DNA of 64,000 nucleotides from the NCBI GenBank assembly GCA_002168075.1, contig NHCE01000007.1:1-64000 (forward strand), in the 5' to 3' direction. The position numbers were made by a program, and so were the translations under genes. Position 1 is the first letter of the stretch, and every line of letters begins with the position of its first letter. The DNA is from Rhizobiales bacterium TMED25 (GTDB lineage Bacteria; Pseudomonadota; Alphaproteobacteria; Rhizobiales; TMED25). Under the pieces are notes generated by a model. It was given only the letters and a program-made list of their open reading frames with translations, searched no databases and was not told where the DNA came from. Positions 7,345 through 16,092 of this stretch are shown here, one piece after another.

Positions 7345-8319
7345 ATGATAAATGCAGCAATGATCGGATTGGGTTGGTGGGGAAAACATTCAATTGACTC
7401 TATTAAAATGAGTGAAAAAATTAAAATAACTGGAGCTTGCTCGAGGAATACTGAGAATCATAAAGATTTTTTGTCTGAAAATGGTTTACATCTCTATAAA
7501 ACATACCAAGAGGTTCTTAATGATAAATCAATAGACGCTGTTATATTAACAACACCGCACTCTATGCACGCCGAACAAATTATTGCTGCGGCTGAACATG
7601 ATAAGCATGTGTTTGCTGAAAAACCACTAACATTAACAAAAGCTGATGCCGTAAGATGTTTAGATGCTTTGAAGAAAAAAAATTTAAAACTTGGTATTGG
7701 GTTTAGTAGAAGATTTCAGCCAGCATATCTAGATTTGATGAATATGGTTAAGGATGGTGAAATTGGTCAGGTGCTTCATATAGAAGGTGAGCAATCTGGA
7801 CCAAGTGCATATAAATTAAAAGATGGCATGTGGAGGGCAAAAAAAGAAGAGAGTCCAGGGGGAGCGATGGCTGCTAGAGGAACTCACGTAATGGATGCAA
7901 TGATAAGTATAGCAGGTGAAGTTGACAGAATATCATGTATAAGCGAGAGAAGAGTTCTAGACTTTGATTTAGATGATACAACTTCAATGATGATGAAATT
8001 TAAAAGTGGTATTTCAGGATATCTGGGTACAATCTATGTAACAGCTGATATCTGGAGATTACATGTATATGGTTCAAAGGGTTATTTGTTAATGGATGCT
8101 GAAACTAGGCTAATAAAGAAAACACTAGATAATAAGGAATCTGTTAAAGATTATCCACCTACTAATATTGTTGGTTTAGCTCTTGAGGCATTTGCTGATG
8201 ATGTTGAGGGGAAAAAAGCATTTCCAGTTACAAGTGAAGAGGCAATCTATGGTGTAGCCGCTTTTGAGGCTATGGTGAAATCAGCTCAAAATGAATATGA
8301 GTGGGTTAAACTTGACTAA
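7345..8319 (+). CDS. Gfo/Idh/MocA family NAD(P)-dependent oxidoreductase
   Basis: Predicted sugar, inositol or related alcohol dehydrogenase. The N-terminal Rossmann fold shows MIGLGWWGKHS, and the catalytic AEKPL motif lies near residue 93, as in this family. The C-terminal alpha/beta domain follows. I chose the ATG at 7345 (324 aa) because AAAGGA lies 7 bases upstream; a TTG at 7339 is possible. Single gene, convergent with the metal-permease gene, the two stop codons being nearly adjacent. A second member of the family with the same GLGWWGK start is at 18719. Substrate unknown. Confidence 0.85.
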   Translation: MINAAMIGLGWWGKHSIDSIKMSEKIKITGACSRNTENHKDFLSENGLHLYKTYQEVLNDKSIDAVILTTPHSMHAEQIIAAAEHDKHVFAEKPLTLTKADAVRCLDALKKKNLKLGIGFSRRFQPAYLDLMNMVKDGEIGQVLHIEGEQSGPSAYKLKDGMWRAKKEESPGGAMAARGTHVMDAMISIAGEVDRISCISERRVLDFDLDDTTSMMMKFKSGISGYLGTIYVTADIWRLHVYGSKGYLLMDAETRLIKKTLDNKESVKDYPPTNIVGLALEAFADDVEGKKAFPVTSEEAIYGVAAFEAMVKSAQNEYEWVKLD

Positions 8320-8320
8320 T

Positions 8321-9247
8321 TTAGTTACCGGTTGAGCTGTGGCTTATGTTTGGGCCAAATGTACATGCCAATCCTAAAATAATGCCTGATACAACGGCAA
8401 TCATGCCAGCAGCACTAAGCGCATTTTCTGCACCGAACCATAGTGGCCCATAGCCAGCTAGTATGTAGCCTAGTATTGCTGATAACGTCGCAAAAGCAAC
8501 TGACCACCAGATCTGGTAAAGAAGTTTATTAGTCATCAATCTCGCAGCAGCTGGGGGGCAAATGAACATTGCGATAACAATAATTGAGCCAACCGAGTCA
8601 AATGCTGCAACAGCAGCTAAAGCCGTTATTAGCATTAATCCAAAGTTAATAGTAGATGTAGGTATACCCAAAGATCTAGCAAAACCGTTGTCAAAAGTTG
8701 CGATCTTAAGCCATCGCCAGAATATGAATATTAGAATAGATATAGAGAGACAAACAATGGCGATGCGCGGTAATTCGTCAGGCAGTGCTAAAATTGCAAC
8801 TGGATCGAATAGTGATTGCCAGCCCTCAGCTTTGAGCCATACTAGTGACTCTAAATTACCCATTAGTGCATGTTCAACGTCAAGGTGAACTTTACTAGTA
8901 TCTGTCTGTTCTAGGATTAGAACCCCACTTGCAAACATAGTCGTGAATACCACACCCATAGCTGCGCCTGGTTCAATATTTCCTAATCTTTTAATGGCTT
9001 CAATGAGAATTACCGCAATGATGGCCGCGCTGGTAGCTCCTATTAGCATTGGTACTGTTGCTACACTGCCTGTAATAAGAAATGCAATTACTACCCCCGG
9101 TAGAACAACATGGCTAATGGCATCACCCATTAGTGATTCTTGACGAAGAATTAAGAAGTTACCAGGTAGTGCGCATGCGATTGCGGAAAATATTCCAATC
9201 AATATAGGCGTCAAAGAAAATTGGATAAATTCAGTAATCATTATCAC
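8321..9247 (-). CDS. Zn/Mn-type metal ABC transporter permease (second)
   Basis: A 308-residue inner-membrane permease of the ABC-3 family (PF00950: ZnuB/MntB/TroCD/SitCD). It shows seven to eight hydrophobic helices, the FLILRQESLMGDAISHVVLPG region typical of the second membrane segment, and SIIVIAMFICPPAAARL near the fifth. It overlaps the upstream permease by 4 bp and is the last gene of the four-gene importer. The metal (Zn, Mn or Fe) cannot be decided from the permease. Confidence 0.87.
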   Translation of the reverse strand: MIMITEFIQFSLTPILIGIFSAIACALPGNFLILRQESLMGDAISHVVLPGVVIAFLITGSVATVPMLIGATSAAIIAVILIEAIKRLGNIEPGAAMGVVFTTMFASGVLILEQTDTSKVHLDVEHALMGNLESLVWLKAEGWQSLFDPVAILALPDELPRIAIVCLSISILIFIFWRWLKIATFDNGFARSLGIPTSTINFGLMLITALAAVAAFDSVGSIIVIAMFICPPAAARLMTNKLLYQIWWSVAFATLSAILGYILAGYGPLWFGAENALSAAGMIAVVSGIILGLACTFGPNISHSSTGN

Positions 9248-10455
9248 TCTCCAATAACACTATAAGAATTGATCTGAAGATCAAATTCAGCTATCTCTTC
9301 AGTAGTGAAGATATCTTCAATTGGCGTTATTCTATTATAATAGCTGCTAAGTTCCTGTTCTGGATATATTTTTCTGGCAATCTTCCATCTTCTTTCATCC
9401 ATAGATACTTTATCCATCAAATTTTTACCAGATTCAGTAATAATACCATCAGCACCCAAAAGCTTCTCTCTTGTAAGAAGTTTAAATGTATAATCGCTTG
9501 TAATTTGCTGCCCTGCAGCAAGCATTAACAACCCTTGTCTTCGATGAAGGTCTGCTTTGAATCGGTGGAATTGAATTATAGCTGAGAATATTCCACGTTC
9601 AGGAGCTAGTAAAAAAGAAAATATGAAAATTGTCGACGAGACAAGCACTATAATAGGTCCAGTCGGGAGAGCTGGCGCAGAGGCTGATAATACTGCTCCC
9701 ATAAAACCTGAAATTCCTCCAATACCGCCTGCTATCCAAATAACTCGGTATGACCGATTAGTCCAAAACCTTGCTGCAACAGGGGGAATGATAAGCATTG
9801 CAACAATAAGAATTAAACCTACTAACTTCATACCAATTACTGTTACTGCAAGAACTATTCCCATCATAATTAGATCAATTTGACGAATATTATATCCCAT
9901 TGCTGAAGCATAATCTTGATCAAAAGCAACTAAAGTTAAAGGTCTTCTCATTAACCAAGTAAAGAAAATACTAAGAAAGCCACCGATAGATATTATGATG
10001 GCATCCTGATATAGCATTCCAGCTGTTGACCCCAAGAGAAAACTCTCAAGCCCTGCTTGTCTTCCTGCACTCATCGTCTGAATAATGGTAAGAATAACAA
10101 TACCAAAACCAAAAAAAACACCAAGAACAGCACCGATAGCTGCGTCTTCAGGTAGTCTAGTTCGTCGAGAAATCCATTCAATTATGACCAGTCCAATAAA
10201 AGCTGTAATAGCTGACCCGGCAAGAAGACCAATGAGGTTTCGACCATCACCTCCGAGTAAAACCATAAAAATAAAGGCAAGCCCAACACCAGGTAATGTA
10301 GCATGAGCAATTGCATCTGAGACAAGCGCTCGTTTGCGCAAAAAAAGGAATGTCCCTGAAGATCCGGCTGCAAACCCAAGAAAAGTAGCTCCTAGAGTAA
10401 CAAGCGCAGCATTATAGCCTGCTTGAAGAAACAATGCTTCTAAAAAGGGTGTCAT
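9244..10455 (-). CDS. Zn/Mn-type metal ABC transporter permease with C-terminal extension
   Basis: ABC-3 family permease of 403 residues. The first ~290 residues carry the family core (FLRKRALVSDAIAHATLPG; GLILIVAMLIIPPVAARF). The last ~105 residues are soluble and charged, starting near HRRQGLLMLA and including LLTREKLLGADGIITESGKNLM; the helix pattern resembles the DtxR/MntR-like winged-helix tails seen on some TroC-type permeases. If so, the tail could sense metal or regulate transport. It overlaps both neighbours by 4 bp. The permease call is firm, the nature of the tail is inference. Confidence 0.85.
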   Translation of the reverse strand: MTPFLEALFLQAGYNAALVTLGATFLGFAAGSSGTFLFLRKRALVSDAIAHATLPGVGLAFIFMVLLGGDGRNLIGLLAGSAITAFIGLVIIEWISRRTRLPEDAAIGAVLGVFFGFGIVILTIIQTMSAGRQAGLESFLLGSTAGMLYQDAIIISIGGFLSIFFTWLMRRPLTLVAFDQDYASAMGYNIRQIDLIMMGIVLAVTVIGMKLVGLILIVAMLIIPPVAARFWTNRSYRVIWIAGGIGGISGFMGAVLSASAPALPTGPIIVLVSSTIFIFSFLLAPERGIFSAIIQFHRFKADLHRRQGLLMLAAGQQITSDYTFKLLTREKLLGADGIITESGKNLMDKVSMDERRWKIARKIYPEQELSSYYNRITPIEDIFTTEEIAEFDLQINSYSVIGE

Positions 10456-11189
10456 TGGGAACCTTTAGATTTAGATAATTCACTAAGGTAACTAGCAGAT
10501 AGCCTTCCCCCATAGGTTTCTTGTAAATTTTTAATAAATGTATCTTCGGTTTTCCCCTGCGCTATACCTTGAATATTGATCATAAAAACGTAGTCAAAGT
10601 AATCACTGACAGTGGATAAATCATGATGGACAGCAATAACAGATTTACCATGAGATTTTAGAAGTTTAAGTACGTCAATAATCGCTCGTTCTGTTGCAGC
10701 ATCAACACCTGCGAAGGGTTCGTCTAAAAGATAAAGATCTGCATTTTGTGCCAATGCGCGAGCGAGAAATACTCTCTGCTGTTGCCCACCGGATAGTTGC
10801 CCTATTTGTCTCTTTGAAAAATCTGCCATTCCAACACGATCAAGACACTCCTTTGCATACACAGAAAGCTGGGAAGAGAATCTCCCTAGAAGACCAACCT
10901 CACGGTAGAGGCCCATCTTTACGACATCGATTACATTAGTTGGAAAATCCCAGTCAACACTGACACGCTGGGGAACATATGCAATTTTTTCACGGATTTT
11001 TTCAATTGGCTGTCCAAAAACTAATATACTACCTGACAGTTTTGGAACAACACCAATAACAGCTTTAAGTATTGAAGATTTTCCAGCTCCATTTGGTCCA
11101 ATAATTGCTGACATAGATTCTATTGGAAACTCAGCATCCACAGATGTTACAGCAGGTTTTTTTCCATAGGAAATATTTAAGTCACACAA
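10452..11189 (-). CDS. Zn/Mn-type metal ABC transporter ATP-binding protein
   Basis: ATPase of the metal importer. Walker A GPNGAGKSS, signature LSGGQQQR and Walker B LYLLDEPFAGVD are all present. With the TTG at 11189 the protein has 245 residues but starts inside the first beta strand. The frame continues upstream as ILKKNTIIKSALTL, which looks like genuine family sequence, and no ATG, GTG or TTG is found there. An ATT at 11234 lies 8 bases after AAGAGGG and may be the real start (260 aa). It sits between the binding-protein gene (99-bp gap) and the permeases (4-bp overlap). Confidence 0.85.
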   Translation of the reverse strand: MCDLNISYGKKPAVTSVDAEFPIESMSAIIGPNGAGKSSILKAVIGVVPKLSGSILVFGQPIEKIREKIAYVPQRVSVDWDFPTNVIDVVKMGLYREVGLLGRFSSQLSVYAKECLDRVGMADFSKRQIGQLSGGQQQRVFLARALAQNADLYLLDEPFAGVDAATERAIIDVLKLLKSHGKSVIAVHHDLSTVSDYFDYVFMINIQGIAQGKTEDTFIKNLQETYGGRLSASYLSELSKSKGSQ

Positions 11190-11288
11190 AGTGAGAGCTG
11201 ACTTTATTATGGTATTTTTTTTTAGTATAGAAATTTGTATTACCCTCTTAAAATATTTGTTTATTAGATGAATACATATTCACAATCA

Positions 11289-12254
11289 CTAGAGATTATT
11301 TAGCATTCCTTTTTCCGGTGCATTACCGCCAAGAGCACGGGAAATAGAGGTAGCGTTTGAGTCAATCATCCCAATATAGGTACCCTTATAAGTATTAGGT
11401 TCACCCATTGCGTCAGAGAAGAGTTCTCCTCCTATAATCACCTCGTGACCGGCAGCTTGGGCACCTTCAACTAGTGCACGAATATTACGATCGCTCACTG
11501 AAGTTTCAATAAAAACAGCCTTCACATTGCGTTCTATTAGCATATCCACTAGTATTGAAATACGCTGAAGTCCAGCCTCAGATTCGGTAGATATCCCCTG
11601 AATTCCAATTACTTCAAAACCATATGCATTACCAAAGTAATTAAAGGCGTCGTGAGAAGTAAGCAAAATACGATTTTCTGCTGGCACCGATGAAAGAACT
11701 TTATTTGCATATCTTACAAGTTCACTTACTTTATCTAGATAGTTATTAGTATTAGCTCTGAACTCGTCTGCAGCTGATGGATTCACATTTATCAATGCGT
11801 CACGAACATTAAGCACAACACGTGACCATAAATTAGGGTTCATCCAGAGATGTGGGTCATAACGTCCTTCATAATCCTCTGAGCCAATTAGTAAGTTTCC
11901 TGGAATCTTTTCTGCGACGGCTACTACATTATTATCTAGACCAAGCTCAAGTAGAAATTCTTCCATCTGTGCTTCAAGGTAGAGACCATTCCATAAAACC
12001 AAGTCAGCATTTGCCATTGCTATAATATCAGTACGAGTCTGACGATAGGCATGTGGGTCTATACCAGCTCCCATTAGAACCTTTAGTTCTACCAAATCGC
12101 CTCCAACATTCGATACTGCGTCTGCGATCATACCCGTGGTTGCCACAACAGCAACTTTATCATTTGCTTCCGAATTGTTCACAATTGAAAAAAAGCTAAA
12201 ATTGAATACACAAAAAGCTATTAGTAAAGTTTTTGTAATTTTTAGGATAGTCAT
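11289..12254 (-). CDS. Zn/Mn-type metal ABC transporter substrate-binding protein (TroA/ZnuA family)
   Basis: Periplasmic metal-binding protein of 321 residues with a signal peptide (hydrophobic core about residues 8-25, cut near SEA at 30). The cluster A-1 fold is seen in GIDPHAYRQT, YDPHLWMNP, LLTSHDAFNYFG and GGELFSDAMG, giving probable ligands His68, His135, His201 and Asp281. Three His plus Asp is the TroA/ZnuA pattern; MntA/PsaA proteins have Glu at the third site. There is no His-rich loop as in many ZnuA. It is first in a four-gene operon with a Fur-superfamily-like palindrome 142 bp upstream. Zn or Mn both remain possible. Confidence 0.87.
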   Translation of the reverse strand: MTILKITKTLLIAFCVFNFSFFSIVNNSEANDKVAVVATTGMIADAVSNVGGDLVELKVLMGAGIDPHAYRQTRTDIIAMANADLVLWNGLYLEAQMEEFLLELGLDNNVVAVAEKIPGNLLIGSEDYEGRYDPHLWMNPNLWSRVVLNVRDALINVNPSAADEFRANTNNYLDKVSELVRYANKVLSSVPAENRILLTSHDAFNYFGNAYGFEVIGIQGISTESEAGLQRISILVDMLIERNVKAVFIETSVSDRNIRALVEGAQAAGHEVIIGGELFSDAMGEPNTYKGTYIGMIDSNATSISRALGGNAPEKGMLNNL

Positions 12255-12395
12255 TTATAAAGGTACATTCTTTTTATTAATTTTTATAAGTTTAAATTAG
12301 CTTTTAGTATCTCTATTAATCATTCTGGAAATATTTTAATATTGTCTATATTCAAGCACTATCATTTAAGCTAATGATGTATCAAAACATTATAA

Positions 12396-12416
12396 TGCAA
12401 ATGAGAATGATTTGCA
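12396..12416 (-). promoter_or_regulatory. Fur-superfamily-like operator (TGCAAAT-N7-ATTTGCA)
   Basis: Perfect inverted repeat with 7-bp arms, TGCAAAT at 12396-12402 and ATTTGCA at 12410-12416, spacer GAGAATG. It lies upstream of the metal-importer operon. Alphaproteobacterial Mur and related Fur-family sites contain TGCAAAT/ATTTGCA arms, so metal-dependent repression is likely; the exact regulator is inference. Confidence 0.6.
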
Positions 12417-12507
12417 ATAGCAATTAAAAAATATATATAAGTAGTACAAATTACTAAAAAATAGATGGATAGTTATTTGCTATTGAAATTTAGCCAATCT
12501 TATGGGG

Positions 12508-13674
12508 TTAAGCATTTTCGTTGGAAACCCAATCTCTGATATTATCACCAAATGCTTCAAATCCGTTTTCAGTAACAATTACTGTATCCTCAAGTTTAAT
12601 AAACCCAATACCATCGTACTTGAGGTCGGTTTCTATTGATAGAACCATTCCTGACTCTAAAGCCTTATCTTTGTATGGAGCAGGGTAGGGGATTATACCC
12701 TTATCATATATATGGGGTGCTTCATGTTGTATCATTCCCATACCATGCGCAACAAATTTAAAATCTAAATTTTTATCACAACAGCTAATTTCTTTATAGG
12801 CCTCTTCTAGTAAATCTTGCCCTGTGATACCTTGATGTATTACTTTTCTTGGTGCATCATTAATGGATCTTACCTGCGATAGTAAATCAATCATTGTATC
12901 TGTTGGCTCACCAATGACAGCCATTCTGCATAAGTCACCCAAATACCCATCAATATTTGCACCAGAGTCCAGCGATAGGATATCTCCTTTATTCCAAAAT
13001 AATTTATCAGATGGCGTCCTATTATAAGAATTTCCAGCTGCAACAAGGCAATATTCAAAATTCATACCAAAATTTGTTTCTTCCTCTTTTAGCGCTTGTG
13101 CAATAGATTTAGTATCAGTACCAGGCTTAGTTCCTTTCATAACTTTTTCCATTGAAGTTGTTATAAAATTAGAACTATTTCTTAAAAGATTTAATTCAAA
13201 TTCTGTTTTTACCGCTCGTAGCTCTTGCATTAAGACTAGGACATCAACAAATTCTGCATCTGGTAAATTTTCTTTAAGCGCCATATAAGTATCTGTCGGC
13301 GTATTACAAAATTCTATTCCAATCTTTTTATCTGAATACCCAAGTTTTTTAATCTTTTTTGCAGCCTCTTCGCCAGCTTGTTTTGTGTTCCATTGAATAT
13401 TTTGAATATTATTTATCCAAAGTGGTTCTACTTCTTGCTGCTGAGACTCAAGCATATGTCCAATATAAAATGCATCTTCTGGCTTAAATTTCGGATATCC
13501 AAGTGTAGGAAGGTATCTACTAATACCAATTGCATCTTTTTGAGCAAAGAAAAAAAATTTATATCCACCTAGTAAATATTGAGCTGTATTCTTATCATTG
13601 ATAAGTAAAAAATCAATTCCTTCAGCGTCAAGTAATCTATCAAGTTTATCTATGTTGAAAGGAATTTGCATCAA
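12508..13674 (-). CDS. M24 family metallohydrolase (Xaa-Pro peptidase/creatinase fold), copy 1
   Basis: Two-domain protein of 388 residues: an N-terminal creatinase-like domain (to about 155) and a C-terminal pita-bread catalytic domain. Metal ligands are visible: Asp236 and Asp247 (LSLDSGANIDGYLGDL), His310 (VAHGMGM), Glu348 (SIETD) and Glu362 (KLEDT). The position three before Pro221, His in aminopeptidase P, appears to be Asn218, so it may hydrolyse a C-N bond in a small molecule and not a peptide. It follows the flavin monooxygenase by 8 bp and ends the unit starting at 17304. Substrate unknown. Confidence 0.82.
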   Translation of the reverse strand: MMQIPFNIDKLDRLLDAEGIDFLLINDKNTAQYLLGGYKFFFFAQKDAIGISRYLPTLGYPKFKPEDAFYIGHMLESQQQEVEPLWINNIQNIQWNTKQAGEEAAKKIKKLGYSDKKIGIEFCNTPTDTYMALKENLPDAEFVDVLVLMQELRAVKTEFELNLLRNSSNFITTSMEKVMKGTKPGTDTKSIAQALKEEETNFGMNFEYCLVAAGNSYNRTPSDKLFWNKGDILSLDSGANIDGYLGDLCRMAVIGEPTDTMIDLLSQVRSINDAPRKVIHQGITGQDLLEEAYKEISCCDKNLDFKFVAHGMGMIQHEAPHIYDKGIIPYPAPYKDKALESGMVLSIETDLKYDGIGFIKLEDTVIVTENGFEAFGDNIRDWVSNENA

Positions 13675-13682
13675 TTTTTTCC

Positions 13683-14882
13683 TTATAATGTTGGACTTTG
13701 AAAATCATTTTTTAATCGATTTTTCCCCCATTGTGAAAATTGCATATCTTGATTAAAGTGAATATGAGTTGAGCAAGCTTGTACATCCATCAAAGCTTTG
13801 GTAATGGGCGATGAGTTATATATTCCATTAGCACCAGATACTTGCTGCATAATAGAAATTGCTTCTAGCACTATTTGAACTGAGTAAGCAGCATTTCTTT
13901 TATATTTTAGTTTATTTTGCGTAGATATTTCATTATCAAGATTCATTAGATTTTCTACCTCAATACAATCGCTTCTTAATATTAGCCTTGCAGCGTCAAT
14001 TCTAGATGAAATTTCACCAAGTCTATTATGTATTGAGGGTATATCTGACATTTTTATATTTGAAGTGCTGGTTGATCTACTCTCAATCCAATCAAACAAT
14101 AAATCAAGGCATAATTGTGCGCCCCCAATAGAGCATCCAGCTAACCCGTGCCCACCAATTGATGCTGTGGGTATCTGATACATAAGATTTTTGTTTTCTT
14201 TTATACCCTTGAAAAAATGCCCTTCACGATTGACCGAGAATGACTGAATTTTATAGTCAGGAACAAAAAGTTCTTCAATCTTTACTGAACAACTTCCAGT
14301 CTGCTTCATACCATAAGTATCCCAGTCATTCAGTACTTCATAGTCATCTTTATGAAGAACACATTGGCACCAGTCTTTTTTACCATTTTCATCAAGCATA
14401 AAAGCAAAGAAGGACCAGTCTGATATCTCAATGCCTGAGCAGAAGTTCCATAAACCTGATAGCATTATTCCATTAGGTACTTTTCTTGCCTGACCTTGCT
14501 GATAGATATTTCCAGCAGCAATCAGCATATCTGGATTTTTCGACCATATCTCTTCTTGAATTTCTGGATCAAACACAGCAAGTGTTCTATGATGTGATGC
14601 CATATTAGCTACAATCCAACCTGTTGAGCAGTCACCCCTTGAAATTATCTCTGGGATATCCAACCAAGCTTGAAAATCTAACTCCATACCTCCCCATTTT
14701 TTTGGTTGGAAGTATCTAAAAAGACCTTCTTTATGAATCAAATCGACAATATCTTGGGATATAGAAGTTCCTTTATTAAAGGCTTTAAGTTGCCTTAATT
14801 CTGGAATAACGGACAGAGCTCTATTATTAGCAATGTCATTTGTTAATGATGTAAATTTTGAGTCTTTTATTTTTTTTAGCAT
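13683..14882 (-). CDS. Flavin-dependent monooxygenase, acyl-CoA dehydrogenase fold
   Basis: A 399-residue protein of the acyl-CoA dehydrogenase-like group D flavin monooxygenases (relatives: HsaA, HpaH/C2 hydroxylase, DszC). Typical segments are PKKWGGMELDFQAWLDIPEIISRGDCSTGWI in the N-terminal helical part, GLWNFCSGIEISDW in the beta domain and the C-terminal helices. The CoA-dehydrogenase catalytic Glu region is not conserved, which favours oxygenation with reduced flavin from a partner reductase; no reductase gene is adjacent. It lies 8 bp before the M24 gene and 41 bp after the amidohydrolase gene. Ring hydroxylation is a likely reaction, substrate unknown. Confidence 0.75.
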   Translation of the reverse strand: MLKKIKDSKFTSLTNDIANNRALSVIPELRQLKAFNKGTSISQDIVDLIHKEGLFRYFQPKKWGGMELDFQAWLDIPEIISRGDCSTGWIVANMASHHRTLAVFDPEIQEEIWSKNPDMLIAAGNIYQQGQARKVPNGIMLSGLWNFCSGIEISDWSFFAFMLDENGKKDWCQCVLHKDDYEVLNDWDTYGMKQTGSCSVKIEELFVPDYKIQSFSVNREGHFFKGIKENKNLMYQIPTASIGGHGLAGCSIGGAQLCLDLLFDWIESRSTSTSNIKMSDIPSIHNRLGEISSRIDAARLILRSDCIEVENLMNLDNEISTQNKLKYKRNAAYSVQIVLEAISIMQQVSGANGIYNSSPITKALMDVQACSTHIHFNQDMQFSQWGKNRLKNDFQSPTL

Positions 14883-14923
14883 GATATTTATTTCTGAAAT
14901 ATTATTCCTTAGATTTAAATTAA

Positions 14924-16009
14924 TTATTTAAAGTCTGATTCAGATAGATTGAGTAGTTTTAATGCATTAAGTCCACAAATTTTTTCTCTATCTTCTTCAG
15001 TGATACTCTCAACTTGATATACATGCTCAACGGGATCATGTTCTGCCATATCTGCTGGGTAGTCAGTTCCAATTGCAACGTGATCAGCGCCGTATTTTTT
15101 AATAAGGAACTCGAGTTGGTCAACAGCAAATACGAGTGTATCAAAATAGAATTGTTTTAAATATGTTGTTGGCTTTTCATATATTTTCTGTCTAGCATCT
15201 ATTCTAGCCCCATAAGCATGATCCATTCTTGCTGCATAACTTGCTGGGAAAGCTCCACCATGTGATAGATAAAACTTAATTTTTGGATATCTTGCCATAA
15301 CACCATCAAAAATGAGATAATGAACTGCAACCGTGGTATCAAGCGGATTTCCAATTACATTTAGCATATAATGCTCGCCAAACCGATCACTGTAAAAAGA
15401 GGAGGGGTGGATAAATATTAATATATCCAGTTCTTCACACCTTTTCCAGAATGGTTCCAAACGAGGGGCTGATAATTCTTCATTTCCAACTCTGGCTCCG
15501 ATTTGAATACCTTTGAAACCAAGTTTGAAACATCTTTCGAGCTCTTTAATTGCAAGATCTGTATTTTGTAGTGGCACAGTTCCCAATCCAGTTAATCTCT
15601 TTGGATTTGTTTTAACAGTATTAGCAATATTATTATTAATAATCTCAGCAGACTCAGCACATAAATTTTTATCTACCATATAAAAAAATTGTTGAGGTGA
15701 ACACGACAGAGCAGATACATCTAAGAGTGATTTATCCATTTGAGCTAATCTTATATCAATATCTGTAAATGGTATTTCACGGTCTTCAGATTGTTTTTTA
15801 TTAGTATTCATAGTTAATTCACTTGCAACACCAACAGATGGATGAAAATCTTTTGGAAGATGAGGTTTCACAAGAATATCCGCATCTGGGGTTCTTACAT
15901 GATTATGCAAGTCTACTGTTAGTGTTTTTGGACGATTTGATACACCGTTTACATGTTCTCGACCAGCGGTTGGACCATAAGGCCTCATTTCAATATCGTG
16001 TTGCTTCAT
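14924..16009 (-). CDS. Amidohydrolase, ACMSD-like (PF04909)
   Basis: A 361-residue TIM-barrel metalloenzyme resembling aminocarboxymuconate-semialdehyde decarboxylase and gamma-resorcylate decarboxylase. Metal-site text is visible in order: VDLHNHV (residues 32-38, first two His), FIHPSS (about 203-208), LSHGGAF and AIGTDYP with the final Asp. It likely decarboxylates or hydrolyses a ring-derived acid. It starts after a 10-bp-stem hairpin that separates it from the alpha/beta hydrolase, and precedes the flavin monooxygenase. Placed in a probable aromatic-type pathway; exact reaction open. Confidence 0.78.
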   Translation of the reverse strand: MKQHDIEMRPYGPTAGREHVNGVSNRPKTLTVDLHNHVRTPDADILVKPHLPKDFHPSVGVASELTMNTNKKQSEDREIPFTDIDIRLAQMDKSLLDVSALSCSPQQFFYMVDKNLCAESAEIINNNIANTVKTNPKRLTGLGTVPLQNTDLAIKELERCFKLGFKGIQIGARVGNEELSAPRLEPFWKRCEELDILIFIHPSSFYSDRFGEHYMLNVIGNPLDTTVAVHYLIFDGVMARYPKIKFYLSHGGAFPASYAARMDHAYGARIDARQKIYEKPTTYLKQFYFDTLVFAVDQLEFLIKKYGADHVAIGTDYPADMAEHDPVEHVYQVESITEEDREKICGLNALKLLNLSESDFK

Positions 16010-16051
16010 TTTTTCATTCTCTTCTAAAGATTTAGCTATTATAAAAATTCA

Positions 16052-16085
16052 CATACCCGAACGAAATAAGAAGCATTCGGGTATG
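16052..16085 (-). terminator. Strong intercistronic hairpin (terminator or processing site)
   Basis: CATACCCGAA (16052-16061) and TTCGGGTATG (16076-16085) form a perfect 10-bp stem with a 14-base loop. On the minus strand it is followed by GTGAATTTTTAT, a short T run. It lies between the alpha/beta hydrolase stop and the amidohydrolase start, so it may end or reduce transcription within the unit. Confidence 0.6.
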
Positions 16086-16092
16086 TATTAAA

